Positions 52,024 through 59,673 of a DNA stretch of 59,673 nucleotides are shown one piece after another. A program made the translations under genes and the position numbers. How positions within the stretch are numbered: the first letter of the stretch is position 1; every line of letters starts with the position of its first letter. The DNA is from Ignavibacteria bacterium. Lineage in GTDB: Bacteria > Bacteroidota > Ignavibacteria > Palsa-1295. The stretch is taken from positions 1 through 59,673 of the forward strand of contig JABDDM010000007.1 in NCBI GenBank assembly GCA_013287605.1. The letters run 5' to 3'. Below the pieces are notes generated by a model. It made no database searches. It had not been told where the DNA came from and saw nothing but the letters and a program-made list of their open reading frames with translations.

Positions 52024-53454
52024 CTAGGCAGGCATTGCCTCTTGCCCAATGCTCTCCTCCTCGATCTGGTGGACGAGTTTGTCTTCTGAGGTAACCAATC
52101 TCTTTTTCTTCCAGTCGCCGCGTGCATACACTATGATCGCCATGATCGCTGTGAGCACATACGAAATTGGAAAGGACCACCATATCCCTTGAATGCCCTG
52201 CGACTTGGACAGTATGAAGGCAATCGGGAACAAGAAAACCCAAAGCGAGACAAGCGTAAGGATCATTGCGATGACCATACTCCCTGCTGCACGAAGCACA
52301 CCGACAAGAGCCAGTTGCACACCAACAAAGCCCCAGCTCAGGCACATGATCTGTAGAAATTGACTAGCAGCGCTGATCACTGCCTGATCATGAGGCACAA
52401 AGAATGTGACAATTGAGGATGCAGTGAAGTAGACGACAACTCCCAACAGAGTTAGCGCCCCAAACGAAAGCAAAGCGCCTAGCTTACCGATACGACTCGC
52501 GCGTTCGATATTCCCTGCGCCAAGATTTTGACCCACCAGCGTTGATACGGCCATCGATACTCCCATCGCAAGTATGGTAACGACTTGCAACAAATTTGAA
52601 CCAACACCATACGTCGCTACGCCGAGTGTACCAAAGCCCGTTATGAGAAACGTCATGACCATCATACCGAGCGATCGAGCCGACATCTCGATCGACGCAG
52701 GAAAACCAAGAAGGAATGCGCGTTTGATGTATGCCCAGTCCGGTCGGAGGTCACGCAAATGCAGACGGATGCCGTAGTTGCCCTTCACGAGAATGACGAG
52801 TCCGATGATGGCAGCCAGACTTTGCGTCCCAAGTGTGGCGACTGCGGCACCGGTTACACCATATCCCGGAATTGGACCGGCGCCAAAAATGAAGAGTGGA
52901 TCAAGAGCAAAATTCAACGCGACAGTGCCAAGCACGATATAGACAGGCAGCGTTGCTTCTCCAACTCCTCGCAACAGCGATTGAAACATGAAGAAAAAGA
53001 AGTTGAAGACCATGCCGATGAAAGAGACGCGCATGAATCCCAGTGCACCGGAATATACTTGTGGCGACACGCCCATCGCATGCAGATAAAAAGGCGCCGC
53101 TATGTATCCGATGACGCCGATGAGAATCGAAATAAGAAAGATCATCAGCAGTGTCTGCCCAGCTACGTGATCGACCATCTCATGATTTCCCGCCCCTACG
53201 TACTGAGCAACGAGCGTGGTACCCGCCATGGCAAGACCGATCGCAAACGACATACTGAGAAAAGCCATCGGCATGGAAATCGCGACGGCGGCGACTGCAT
53301 CGCCGCCCAACCGGCCGACCCAGAATGCGTCGATCAGTTGATAGCACGCCTGCAAGATGTTCGACGTGATGATCGGCACCGAGAGACGAAGAAGCGACCG
53401 CAGGATGGGCCCTTCAAGCAGTTGTTTTCCTTTGAAATTTTTTGGTGCGGACAT
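52024..53454 (-). CDS. MATE-family multidrug/sodium antiporter
   Basis: 476 residues from ATG 53454, 12 membrane helices in two six-helix halves. Family features include the N-terminal LLEGPILRSLLRLSVPIITSN and IDAFWVGRLGGDAVAAVAISMP, with the matching second-half repeat (MSARSLGMMVMTFLITGFGTLGVATYGVG). Such pumps export cationic drugs or metabolites in exchange for Na+ or H+. The substrate is unknown. Confidence 0.92.
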   Translation of the reverse strand: MSAPKNFKGKQLLEGPILRSLLRLSVPIITSNILQACYQLIDAFWVGRLGGDAVAAVAISMPMAFLSMSFAIGLAMAGTTLVAQYVGAGNHEMVDHVAGQTLLMIFLISILIGVIGYIAAPFYLHAMGVSPQVYSGALGFMRVSFIGMVFNFFFFMFQSLLRGVGEATLPVYIVLGTVALNFALDPLFIFGAGPIPGYGVTGAAVATLGTQSLAAIIGLVILVKGNYGIRLHLRDLRPDWAYIKRAFLLGFPASIEMSARSLGMMVMTFLITGFGTLGVATYGVGSNLLQVVTILAMGVSMAVSTLVGQNLGAGNIERASRIGKLGALLSFGALTLLGVVVYFTASSIVTFFVPHDQAVISAASQFLQIMCLSWGFVGVQLALVGVLRAAGSMVIAMILTLVSLWVFLFPIAFILSKSQGIQGIWWSFPISYVLTAIMAIIVYARGDWKKKRLVTSEDKLVHQIEEESIGQEAMPA

Positions 53455-53533
53455 TTGGTGAGATTGGTCGGCACAAAACAATTACGGGAAGAAAATGGAT
53501 GCAAGGTTGTGCGGGGTACCCTAAACAAAAACA

Positions 53534-53563
53534 AAAGCCTCATCAGCGGTCGATGAGGCTTTT
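53534..53563 (-). terminator. Terminator for the minus-strand redox cluster
   Basis: AAAGCCTCATC (53534-53544) pairs with the matching arm at 53552-53563. On the minus strand the hairpin is followed by TTTTG TTTTT-type sequence. It lies 13 bp after the stop of the di-heme peroxidase gene and separates it from the MATE gene. Confidence 0.85.
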
Positions 53564-53575
53564 CGAATAAGCACT

Positions 53576-54928
53576 TTACAGGGACTTCAGGAATTCGATC
53601 AGGTCTGTGATCTCGGCATCTGATAATCCAAGTTTTTTGAAATCGTTGTAGTGCTGAACTACAGCCTTCAGATCTGCGAACCTCCCATCATGATAGAATC
53701 CTCCTTTCGTCCTCGCGAAAAGACCTCGCAGTGGAGTAGTTCGATATCGATCATCGGGGGATCGCATCGCCTGGAAATTGTCGATTCCAATTTCTGCGCC
53801 AGTGTGCATGTTCCAACCAGGCTCCGTGTAAAGCGGCTCAACGTGGCAGCTTGAGCATTGTGCTTTATCCACAAAGAGTGTGTGACCTCGGGTTGCAGCT
53901 GCCTGGTCAAAACTTCCGGCGGGCGGTATCGGCGCCGGAATGGAAAGTTGATATGCCTGCAAGGACGGAAGATATTTTGTTACGAGATCAACCGCTGATC
54001 GCTTGTGCCCAAGTTTTGCTTTTGCCGCAACTGGGAATTTTACGGCATTGTCAAGTCGCGTATCAAGATAAGTGCCTTGCCCCTGCATTTCAAGATTGGC
54101 TACAAATGCATTCCATTGCGGCACGCTTCCCCAGCCGGTATAGGTATGGAGATTCATACCTGCAAGTCCAAACGCGGCCGGTAGCAATGTTGCTGAAGAT
54201 GAGCCATCCGGTCGCGATGCCTTTCCATCAAGGATCAGTTCAGCGTCAAATTTTCCCGGCCCCCAGGTTGCAAGCACCTTGCGAATCGCCTCGGCGGGAA
54301 GTCCGAGGAGATCCTCGAATGGTTTGAGCGATGGCGACATCGAAATGATCGTGCCAACATTCAGATCGCGATTAGGCCATCCATCCAGCCGGTGCCCGAT
54401 CCCTGCAGAAAATGCATTATCAACAGTCGAGTGACAGAGGGCGCAGGTGATGCCAACACGAATGATTTTTTTTGAATCATCGAAGATGCCCTTCACACCA
54501 ACCACGGCATTCGTCTGTAGCAACGCCAAAGTGGTTGCAGGATCATTCATGTCGACCTTGCCAGCTTTAATTGCGTCCACAAGAGCAGCGGGCAGCGCAT
54601 CCATATCTACCTTTAGTCCTGCCTCAAGCGCTGCTTTTGGACTAAGGCCACCACCGACACCGCCGTTTGCACTTCCGGCAATCGCTTGCTGCAAGTAGAG
54701 TTGATCGCCCCAAAAGGCTTCGTCTCCAAATGACTCAAATCGGAATACTCTCCGACCTTCTTCGATAGTTGTCGATTACTCGAAGCAATTGAATCATTGA
54801 AGGCCCCAGCAGAACTTACCGAGATAGAGTTCCTTTGCTGGTGTTGTCCCAGAGTGTTGACATGCGAACAGTCCGAGAAGAAGTAGTCCGAAGAATGGTG
54901 GCTGTTTGAATAATAGAGAATGTCTCAT
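53576..54928 (-). pseudogene. Di-heme cytochrome c peroxidase/MauG-like, with disrupted N-terminal region
   Basis: The C-terminal 372 residues are a good di-heme peroxidase: heme 1 CALCH, heme 2 CSSCH, GWNMHTGAEIG and the final FYHDGRFADLKAVVQHY region. Upstream, a lipoprotein start (MRHSLLFKQPPFFG... LFACQHSG) at ATG 54928 is in the same frame. TGA (54794-54796) and TAA (54776-54778) interrupt it. Between them a neighbouring frame reads SAGAFNDSIASSNRQLS, as if one base was lost and later regained. Then GRRVFRFESFGDEAFWG continues in the original frame. The gene may be intact in nature with two compensating sequence errors, or it may be a recent pseudogene. It is last in the redox cluster. 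Confidence 0.7.
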
Positions 54929-55037
54929 TTCACGTCAGGAATATGTAAACAGAAGGTTTACAAACTTTGCGGGCAAGCGTCTCCATCGTTCGGCCACCTT
55001 TATCACGTATTGTGTTCGCAGTTGTGTATTCCAATCC

Positions 55038-55523
55038 TTACGTATTCACTATACGCATAGAACGTGACTGACGAAGCGAATGCACGAGACTACTTGGCGG
55101 GAAGATAAACGAGTCTAAGCTATAAGCCAGTCCTCCGGTAAGCAGCAACGCGAGCGCGACCATCATCAAGCAAAATGGATACGCAGCGCCTCCGGGCCCA
55201 ATGAATCCCTTCGGAAGCACTTCCATTGTCGCGACAGCCATATTGATGGTCACAGCAAATGCCGCGGGCCGCGTCAGCAATCCGATTGCGAGACAGAATC
55301 CTCCGAGGAATTCCGTAAAGCATGAGAGATACGCGAGTATCGGCGGCATTCCCATATGCTCCTGGAAGCTAATGACTGTTGCCTCCAGGCCCTTGCCTCC
55401 AAACCAGCCCAGAACTTTCCCTGAACCGCCCGCAAACAGGATGATACCAATTGCGATGCGAAGCAGCAGTACCGCCATGTTCATCTGGCGCGTAGAGGTT
55501 TGTGTTAGATATCTTGTGAGCAT
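55038..55523 (-). CDS. DoxX-family membrane protein
   Basis: 161 residues from ATG 55523, four membrane helices. The family pattern RIAIGIILFAGGSGKVLGWFGG and FCLAIGLLTRPAAFAVTINMAVA is clear. DoxX-type proteins occur in membrane redox complexes such as thiosulfate:quinone oxidoreductase and in envelope stress units; the catalytic role is unclear. It lies between the CxxCH barrel and the peroxidase gene in a same-strand cluster, so an electron-transfer setting is likely. Longer ORF starts overlap the neighbour and are not preferred. Confidence 0.88.
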   Translation of the reverse strand: MLTRYLTQTSTRQMNMAVLLLRIAIGIILFAGGSGKVLGWFGGKGLEATVISFQEHMGMPPILAYLSCFTEFLGGFCLAIGLLTRPAAFAVTINMAVATMEVLPKGFIGPGGAAYPFCLMMVALALLLTGGLAYSLDSFIFPPSSLVHSLRQSRSMRIVNT

Positions 55524-55536
55524 GGGCTTAGTGGGC

Positions 55537-56865
55537 TTAGAAATAAATGTGTGTTTGAAGTAGGGCAGTTGTCTCCGTGTGATCGAGTCGCTCGGATGGC
55601 GCATCAGGATTTGGTGCGGTAACGGTGGCAAGTCTCACTTCCGGACGGAACTCCAGGAAGCGGACAGGAAACCATTGCAACCCAAACATTACCCGATGTT
55701 TCACCTCCGTTAGATTCACCGTCTCGTCTTGATCCTTGTAATTATCAAATCGGAAAATTCCGGCAAGACCTTGCAGAAGATCAAAAGCTGTTTCAATTGC
55801 AAGCGCATTTGCCTTAGCAGTAAATGCGTGTGTCAACGGATGAAAAATATTTTTGCCGAAATCGACCTCGGCAAGGATTCGAACGGGACCTGCACGGATA
55901 CCGCCATGAACTGCAATGAGCGTTGTCATCAGTGAGGTATCGGCAAGTCCTGATGGAGCAGATTGATTTGGCAGATGCGTATTATCATGGAGATATGCGG
56001 ATCCACCAATCTCCGCGCTGACCACGCTATCAATCAGAGAACCGGTAACTTCTGCTCGAAGGGACACAGCATACGGCCCCATGGGATCGAGCTTGAACGG
56101 CTGCAGAGGATTCATCTCATTCCCGTTTAGAATATCCGCAGTGATGAACGCATGATAGTCGAAAAGCGAAATACCCAACTCCGCACCTTCATCCTTATAG
56201 TTCGGCTCCCAAAACATCCCCGCAGGACTGTAGCCTGACAGCGTGTAAGTACCGCCGCGCGTGTAGACCGTATGATCGTCGAAGCGAATCCCAAACGTTG
56301 GTAGGAACGCACCGATTTTTAGATATGCATCGCTAAGCACGGAACCTGCTTCCCAAATGTCACCAGAAGGATGTATGAAGTGAACAAGTCCGTACACTTC
56401 CCAGGCTCCATTTGTGACAGGATCAAATCTCGCATAGGCCTGGATCGCTGGCGATAGCGTGGCACTGATGTAAATGGGCATTGCCATTTCGAGCAACCCA
56501 TTCATGGAGGCTTTCTTATCGATGGATGTGGTCGTAGTATGACTAAGTGAATCGGTCAGCGTCTGCACACCCACCGTATGCTCTGAGAAGTACAGAAACT
56601 GGCTCCGCAGATCGACGCCGAGCCTTAAGCCTTCCGAAATATCTGCGCTGAACTTTGGCCCGCGATCCCACATTGGAAGACGCTTCATGGCAAATTCATC
56701 GCCGCCTTTAGTCCGCATCCCACCACCTGTTGGATTCAGGTGGCATCCTCCGCACCAGGCTTCCCCGCCTTTTAATGCAAATCGCGGGAGGGCCTTCAAT
56801 GAATCAACGAATAACAATAGGAGAATGACCTCGATTATGATCGAGGCGAATTGATACCTTTTCAT
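55537..56865 (-). CDS. Outer-membrane beta-barrel protein with one CxxCH heme motif
   Basis: 442 residues from ATG 56865. After a signal peptide (about 1-25) comes a single c-type heme site, WCGGCHLNPTGGGMRTKGGDEF. The remaining ~380 residues alternate hydrophobic and polar strands (LGVDLRSQFLYFSEH, ISATLSPAIQAYARFDP, GPYAVSLRAEVTG) and end with an aromatic residue (LLQTHIYF), typical of an outer-membrane barrel. A heme attached to a porin-like barrel suggests electron passage across the outer membrane. It resembles proteins seen in Ignavibacteria-type genomes, but no named family is certain. It sits between the cupredoxin and DoxX genes. Confidence 0.75.
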   Translation of the reverse strand: MKRYQFASIIIEVILLLLFVDSLKALPRFALKGGEAWCGGCHLNPTGGGMRTKGGDEFAMKRLPMWDRGPKFSADISEGLRLGVDLRSQFLYFSEHTVGVQTLTDSLSHTTTTSIDKKASMNGLLEMAMPIYISATLSPAIQAYARFDPVTNGAWEVYGLVHFIHPSGDIWEAGSVLSDAYLKIGAFLPTFGIRFDDHTVYTRGGTYTLSGYSPAGMFWEPNYKDEGAELGISLFDYHAFITADILNGNEMNPLQPFKLDPMGPYAVSLRAEVTGSLIDSVVSAEIGGSAYLHDNTHLPNQSAPSGLADTSLMTTLIAVHGGIRAGPVRILAEVDFGKNIFHPLTHAFTAKANALAIETAFDLLQGLAGIFRFDNYKDQDETVNLTEVKHRVMFGLQWFPVRFLEFRPEVRLATVTAPNPDAPSERLDHTETTALLQTHIYF

Positions 56866-56923
56866 AGCATTCGTGTAAAAGAAGCACACACAACACGATG
56901 TGAAAAGGAGCAGCAGCGCAAGA

Positions 56924-57277
56924 CTATTTAACGATCACGGTTCCTCTCATTCCCATACTCACGTGGTATTTACAGAAATAGGTGAACGTCCCAATAGTAG
57001 TGAACGTGAACGATTTTGAAGTCCCGCCACCGATGTCTCCAGTATTCCAGAGGGAATTGTCGCCTGTCGAGGTATGGACGATGGCATCGTCATTCTTCCA
57101 GGTGACAGTCGTGCCTTTTGTTACTGTGATGCTCGCAGGGTTGAATTGACTGGCCGACATCGAAACAGTATTTGGAGAGTTTGTCGCAGGAGTGGATGAC
57201 GTTCCCGAACTGCACGAAACGGCCAGCAAGGCGATCACGGCAAAAAACAGTTGTCTGACTCTCATGGTCTTAGTCAT
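56924..57277 (-). CDS. Cupredoxin (plastocyanin-like) lipoprotein
   Basis: 117 residues from ATG 57277 (MTKTMRV; 57265 is an alternative). A lipoprotein signal ends AVSCSS. The cupredoxin fold binds type-1 copper with His in AIVHTS and the Cys-x-x-x-His-x-x-x-x-Met loop FCKYHVSMGM. It is a periplasmic or outer-membrane electron carrier. Its gene begins 38 bp after the end of the TIGR03118 gene and is followed by the CxxCH barrel gene, supporting an electron-transfer chain. Confidence 0.92.
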   Translation of the reverse strand: MTKTMRVRQLFFAVIALLAVSCSSGTSSTPATNSPNTVSMSASQFNPASITVTKGTTVTWKNDDAIVHTSTGDNSLWNTGDIGGGTSKSFTFTTIGTFTYFCKYHVSMGMRGTVIVK

Positions 57278-57315
57278 GATGTTATTTTGATTAGAAGGTG
57301 TATCTGAGAACTCGA

Positions 57316-58365
57316 TCAAGGTGCAATGGCAAGGTAGCCGAACAGACCGTGATTTTCTGTAAATGGTCCTGACGTGAAAAATAATTTGTTTGGATCACTA
57401 TTGGCAGTGGGATTGAAACTAAGAGCCCAGAGACCATCGATGCTAATGACGCTTCCGCCGCTGATCCTTAACTGACCAAGATCGGTTCCAGAATGATCAA
57501 AGGCAGTGATCTTTCCATCTCCGAAATTACCGACGAGAATGGCATTCGCGAACTGTCCGAAACTCGAGGGTGCTAGTGCGAGACCCCATGGTGAATTGAG
57601 ATTGCCATTCGATGCAAATCTCCCGATCAGCGTTCCATCCGGTTTGAACATATCGACATAGCCGATGCCAACTCCCAAAGAATCATCTTTCAACGTGGAT
57701 TTCTGACGAGCAAACGTCACGTACAATGTGTCGTGAATATTCTGGATTCCAAACGATGAGTAACCAACGGGGATCGAGGGATCGGTGAAATGACCGACTA
57801 TCAGAAAATTTTTGTCAAATACCCGAACTGTGTTGTTGTGAAAATCCGTCGCGTATATCTGGTGCACCGATGGAACAATCGCGAGTCCTTTGTACACTGC
57901 ATTGAGAGCAGACTGGTCAGAAACGATCAGCGCGCCTGCGCCTCCCTGCCATCCTGCGATTGTTCCGTCTTCCGTTGAAAAGATAAAGGCATTTTTTCCA
58001 AAATCTCCTGCGCTTGCATTTGCATTATAAACAACCCCAGTTGGTGAACCGCCAGTCGCTACGCCTGGAACGGGGATCTTTACTGCGGCCAGAATGGTGT
58101 TTCCGCTTGTGTCGTAGATCGTCGAGACATTTCCATGATTGGATGAAATCCAAGGCTTGCCAGTCCCGCCGAACGCTATACCCCAGGCATTCGCTAGTGC
58201 CGGATCGGTGTGAGCTGCTGCAAACGCAGCAGTATCGGATACGAGGTTGGTCTGCGCAAAGGATGTTGTGTTCGTAGGTGAAGTGCTTGTAGAAGATGTA
58301 CAAGCCTGAAGCATCGTTGATAGACTACCGAAGAATAAAAAAAGTGCAAAGTATCGTCTGCTCAT
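57316..58365 (-). CDS. TIGR03118-family lipoprotein, beta-propeller-like
   Basis: 349 residues. A lipoprotein signal ends LQACTSS. The family hallmark TNLVSDTAAFAAAHTDPALANAWGI is present in part (...DPALANAWGIAFG), followed by NHL-like repeats (SPTGVVYNANASAGDFGKNAFIFSTEDGTIAGW, SPWGLALAPSSFGQFANAILVGNFGDGKI). Family members are secreted and uncharacterised. It leads the minus-strand cluster TIGR03118-cupredoxin-CxxCH barrel-DoxX-peroxidase. Confidence 0.88.
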   Translation of the reverse strand: MSRRYFALFLFFGSLSTMLQACTSSTSTSPTNTTSFAQTNLVSDTAAFAAAHTDPALANAWGIAFGGTGKPWISSNHGNVSTIYDTSGNTILAAVKIPVPGVATGGSPTGVVYNANASAGDFGKNAFIFSTEDGTIAGWQGGAGALIVSDQSALNAVYKGLAIVPSVHQIYATDFHNNTVRVFDKNFLIVGHFTDPSIPVGYSSFGIQNIHDTLYVTFARQKSTLKDDSLGVGIGYVDMFKPDGTLIGRFASNGNLNSPWGLALAPSSFGQFANAILVGNFGDGKITAFDHSGTDLGQLRISGGSVISIDGLWALSFNPTANSDPNKLFFTSGPFTENHGLFGYLAIAP

Positions 58366-58548
58366 AACTCATCAGTGGAGAGTGAATTCGCCATTAGAAT
58401 CGGGATTCGATATGAGGTGGGAGCAGAATTGCCCTGACTCTCAGCAAAAACCAAGCCGCTGATACGCCAGTAGTGGCACTGGTTTTGTTTTCTCAGGACC
58501 TTCTGTGACCATTAGGACTTATAGAACCCATACGTCCTATTTCGATTG

Positions 58549-58633
58549 TACCGACAGCCGGACTCGAACCGGCACGTTCCTTACGGAACAACGGATTTTA
58601 AGTCCGTTGCGTCTACCATTCCGCCATGTCGGC
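58549..58633 (-). tRNA. tRNA-Leu (TAA)
   Basis: 85 nt with a long variable arm, as expected for leucine tRNAs. The anticodon loop CTTAAAA gives TAA; T-loop TTCGAGT; acceptor GCCGACA/TGTCGGT with discriminator A; no CCA encoded. Confidence 0.96.
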
Positions 58634-58798
58634 AAATGCGCCGGGAATAACAATCCTGCTTGCGGTGAGTTCTCTTGTCCAATCTTTCGAGCCTCCAGAC
58701 TGTGTCGCATATCTCCCATAAGACTCATCGAAATCAGAGGTACTATTGGTCAATTGGAACGATGCACGGGTCAAGAGCAGTTAGTAATTTTGAATACT

Positions 58799-58858
58799 AT
58801 GAAAAAGAAGACAACAGCAGCAACGCTCCATCATCATCACCCGCAATGCGGTCGGTGA
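58799..58858 (+). CDS. hisL: Histidine operon leader peptide, 19 aa
   Basis: ATG at 58799 encodes MKKKTTAATLHHHHPQCGR and stops at 58858. Four consecutive histidine codons (58829-58840) lie inside a hairpin (CATCACC at 58835-58841 with GGTGATG at 58854-58860). A terminator hairpin follows at 58884-58913, and hisG starts 109 bp after the leader. This is the architecture of his-operon attenuation: scarce charged tRNA-His stalls the ribosome and keeps the operon on. The ribosome-binding site is weak. Such leaders are best known in gamma-proteobacteria, so finding one here is unusual. Confidence 0.8.
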   Translation: MKKKTTAATLHHHHPQCGR

Positions 58859-58865
58859 TGCGTTA

Positions 58866-58913
58866 GCTTGTTGTCAAGAGTTTAACAGCGCCGGCCTTTG
58901 TGCCGGCGTTGTT
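58866..58913 (+). promoter_or_regulatory. his attenuator: terminator and antiterminator segments
   Basis: Segment 3:4, AACAGCGCCGGC (58884-58895) with GCCGGCGTTGTT (58902-58913), pairs with one mismatch; the tail CGTTTCT is only moderately T-rich. Segment GCTTGTT (58866-58872) can pair with AACAGC (58884-58889) with one bulge, competing with the terminator arm as an antiterminator. The 1:2 hairpin is at 58835-58860. Confidence 0.7.
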
Positions 58914-58966
58914 CGTTTCTATGCTCGAACTCCTCCTGCCCATCGGTCCGGTCCAATGAAATCAAC

Positions 58967-59673
58967 ATGTCAGAAATCAGAGAACCAGGGTCAATCCGAC
59001 TTGCACTACCGAAAGGGAGAATGCAGGAGAGCGTTCTTGCTCTCCTGTCAGAGGCAGGCATACGCATCACATCGGGAAACCGCAGCTATCGACCCAAGAG
59101 CAACCTCGCTGCGTTTGAAGTAAAAATTCTCAAACCTCAGAACATCGTCGAAATGCTGCATCTCGGCTCGCGCGACCTTGGGTTTGCCGGAGCCGATTGG
59201 GTCGCTGAACTCGATGCTGATCTTGTCGATCTCCTCGACACTGGTCTGGATCCGGTTCGAATCGTTGCGGCAGCACCTCCAGAAATTGCAGCGACGTTTC
59301 CGAGTTCACAAAAGTATCTGATCCTCGCCACTGAATACGTTCGATTGGCGGAGCGATGGGTTGCTGCGCGGTCGCTGAATGCATGTTGCGTGCGTTCCTA
59401 TGGTGCAACGGAAGTCTTCCCACCGGAAGATGCCGATTGCATCGTCGATAACATGTCGACAGGTTCGACCCTCGAAGCCAACAATCTTGTGATTCTTGAC
59501 GAGCTTATGACTTCGTCGACACATCTTTACTGCAACAGACAAGCGCTTGAAGATCCCGCGAAGTGCACTGCCATCGAGAGCTTTGTTCTGCTCGTTCGCT
59601 CCGTTCTGGAAGCACGCTCTCGCGTGATGCTCGAATTAAATGTCAACGCTTCAGAACTTGGACAGATCGTTGA
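58967..59673 (+). CDS. hisG: ATP phosphoribosyltransferase HisG, 5' part
   Basis: Open to the window end, 235 residues visible. It starts IRLALPKGRMQESVLALL, and MSTGSTLEANNLVILDE matches the family's PRPP-binding loop. HisG condenses ATP with PRPP, the first and feedback-controlled step of histidine synthesis. The short tail seen beyond residue 200 suggests the long form with a regulatory ACT-like domain may follow, but it is outside the window. It is preceded by a histidine leader peptide and attenuator. Confidence 0.95.
   Translation, partial: MSEIREPGSIRLALPKGRMQESVLALLSEAGIRITSGNRSYRPKSNLAAFEVKILKPQNIVEMLHLGSRDLGFAGADWVAELDADLVDLLDTGLDPVRIVAAAPPEIAATFPSSQKYLILATEYVRLAERWVAARSLNACCVRSYGATEVFPPEDADCIVDNMSTGSTLEANNLVILDELMTSSTHLYCNRQALEDPAKCTAIESFVLLVRSVLEARSRVMLELNVNASELGQIV

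Noticed and set aside
52759-53556. Plus-strand 265-residue charged ORF
   Set aside because: Antisense to the MATE gene; low-complexity charged translation.

Overview
This window comes from a Gram-negative bacterium of roughly 50% GC. Six secreted proteins carry a C-terminal type IX secretion (T9SS) sorting domain. Together with a bacilliredoxin, a DUF5916 outer-membrane protein and many outer-membrane or lipoprotein genes, this points to the Bacteroidota/Chlorobiota (FCB) lineage. Kapabacteria- or Ignavibacteria-like bacteria fit best, but no rRNA is present to settle this.

Layout. 1-2.1 kb: the 3' end of an NRAMP metal transporter and an Amt ammonium channel. 2.1-9.8 kb: secreted esterases with T9SS tails, two small ORFs in one frame, an M15-like peptidase, and a large membrane protein split by a -1 frameshift at a T-run. 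9.8-14.7 kb: a thioredoxin-reductase-like flavoprotein whose upstream leader ORF is interrupted by a complete 3138-bp IS1595-type transposon. The transposon has 26-bp inverted repeats and a perfect 8-bp target duplication. It carries an XRE regulator, a SecB-like protein, a tRNA-like sequence, the transposase with a small partner, and a membrane protein. A decayed four-helix-bundle gene and tRNA-Glu follow. 15-29.7 kb: small periplasmic and zinc proteins, rdgB, radA, four more T9SS cargo proteins (including a 1037-residue VWA protein and a sialidase-like BNR protein), a DUF5916 barrel and a PfkB sugar kinase. 29.7-36.6 kb: HtrA protease, a histidine kinase, initiator tRNA-Met, a cysteine-less TlpA-like lipoprotein behind an anti-sigma zinc-finger gene, an FKBP lipoprotein and RsgA. 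36.6-50.1 kb: a GT39-like transferase, bacilliredoxin, a phosphoesterase, RpoN, then a run of minus-strand housekeeping genes (uvrC-tsaD-rsmB and pgsA-pgpA-cinA-permease). 50.2-58.4 kb: kdpA without kdpB/C, a MATE pump, and a minus-strand redox cluster (TIGR03118 protein, cupredoxin, CxxCH-bearing outer-membrane barrel, DoxX, damaged di-heme peroxidase). 58.5-59.7 kb: tRNA-Leu, then a histidine leader peptide and attenuator preceding hisG, which runs off the end.

Most notable: the passenger-carrying IS1595-type transposon with an XRE/SecB-like pair (resembling a toxin-antitoxin-chaperone module without a recognisable toxin) and a tRNA-like sequence; a proteobacterial-style his attenuator in an apparent FCB genome; and the copper/heme redox cluster. 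No CRISPR array, rRNA or prophage was seen.
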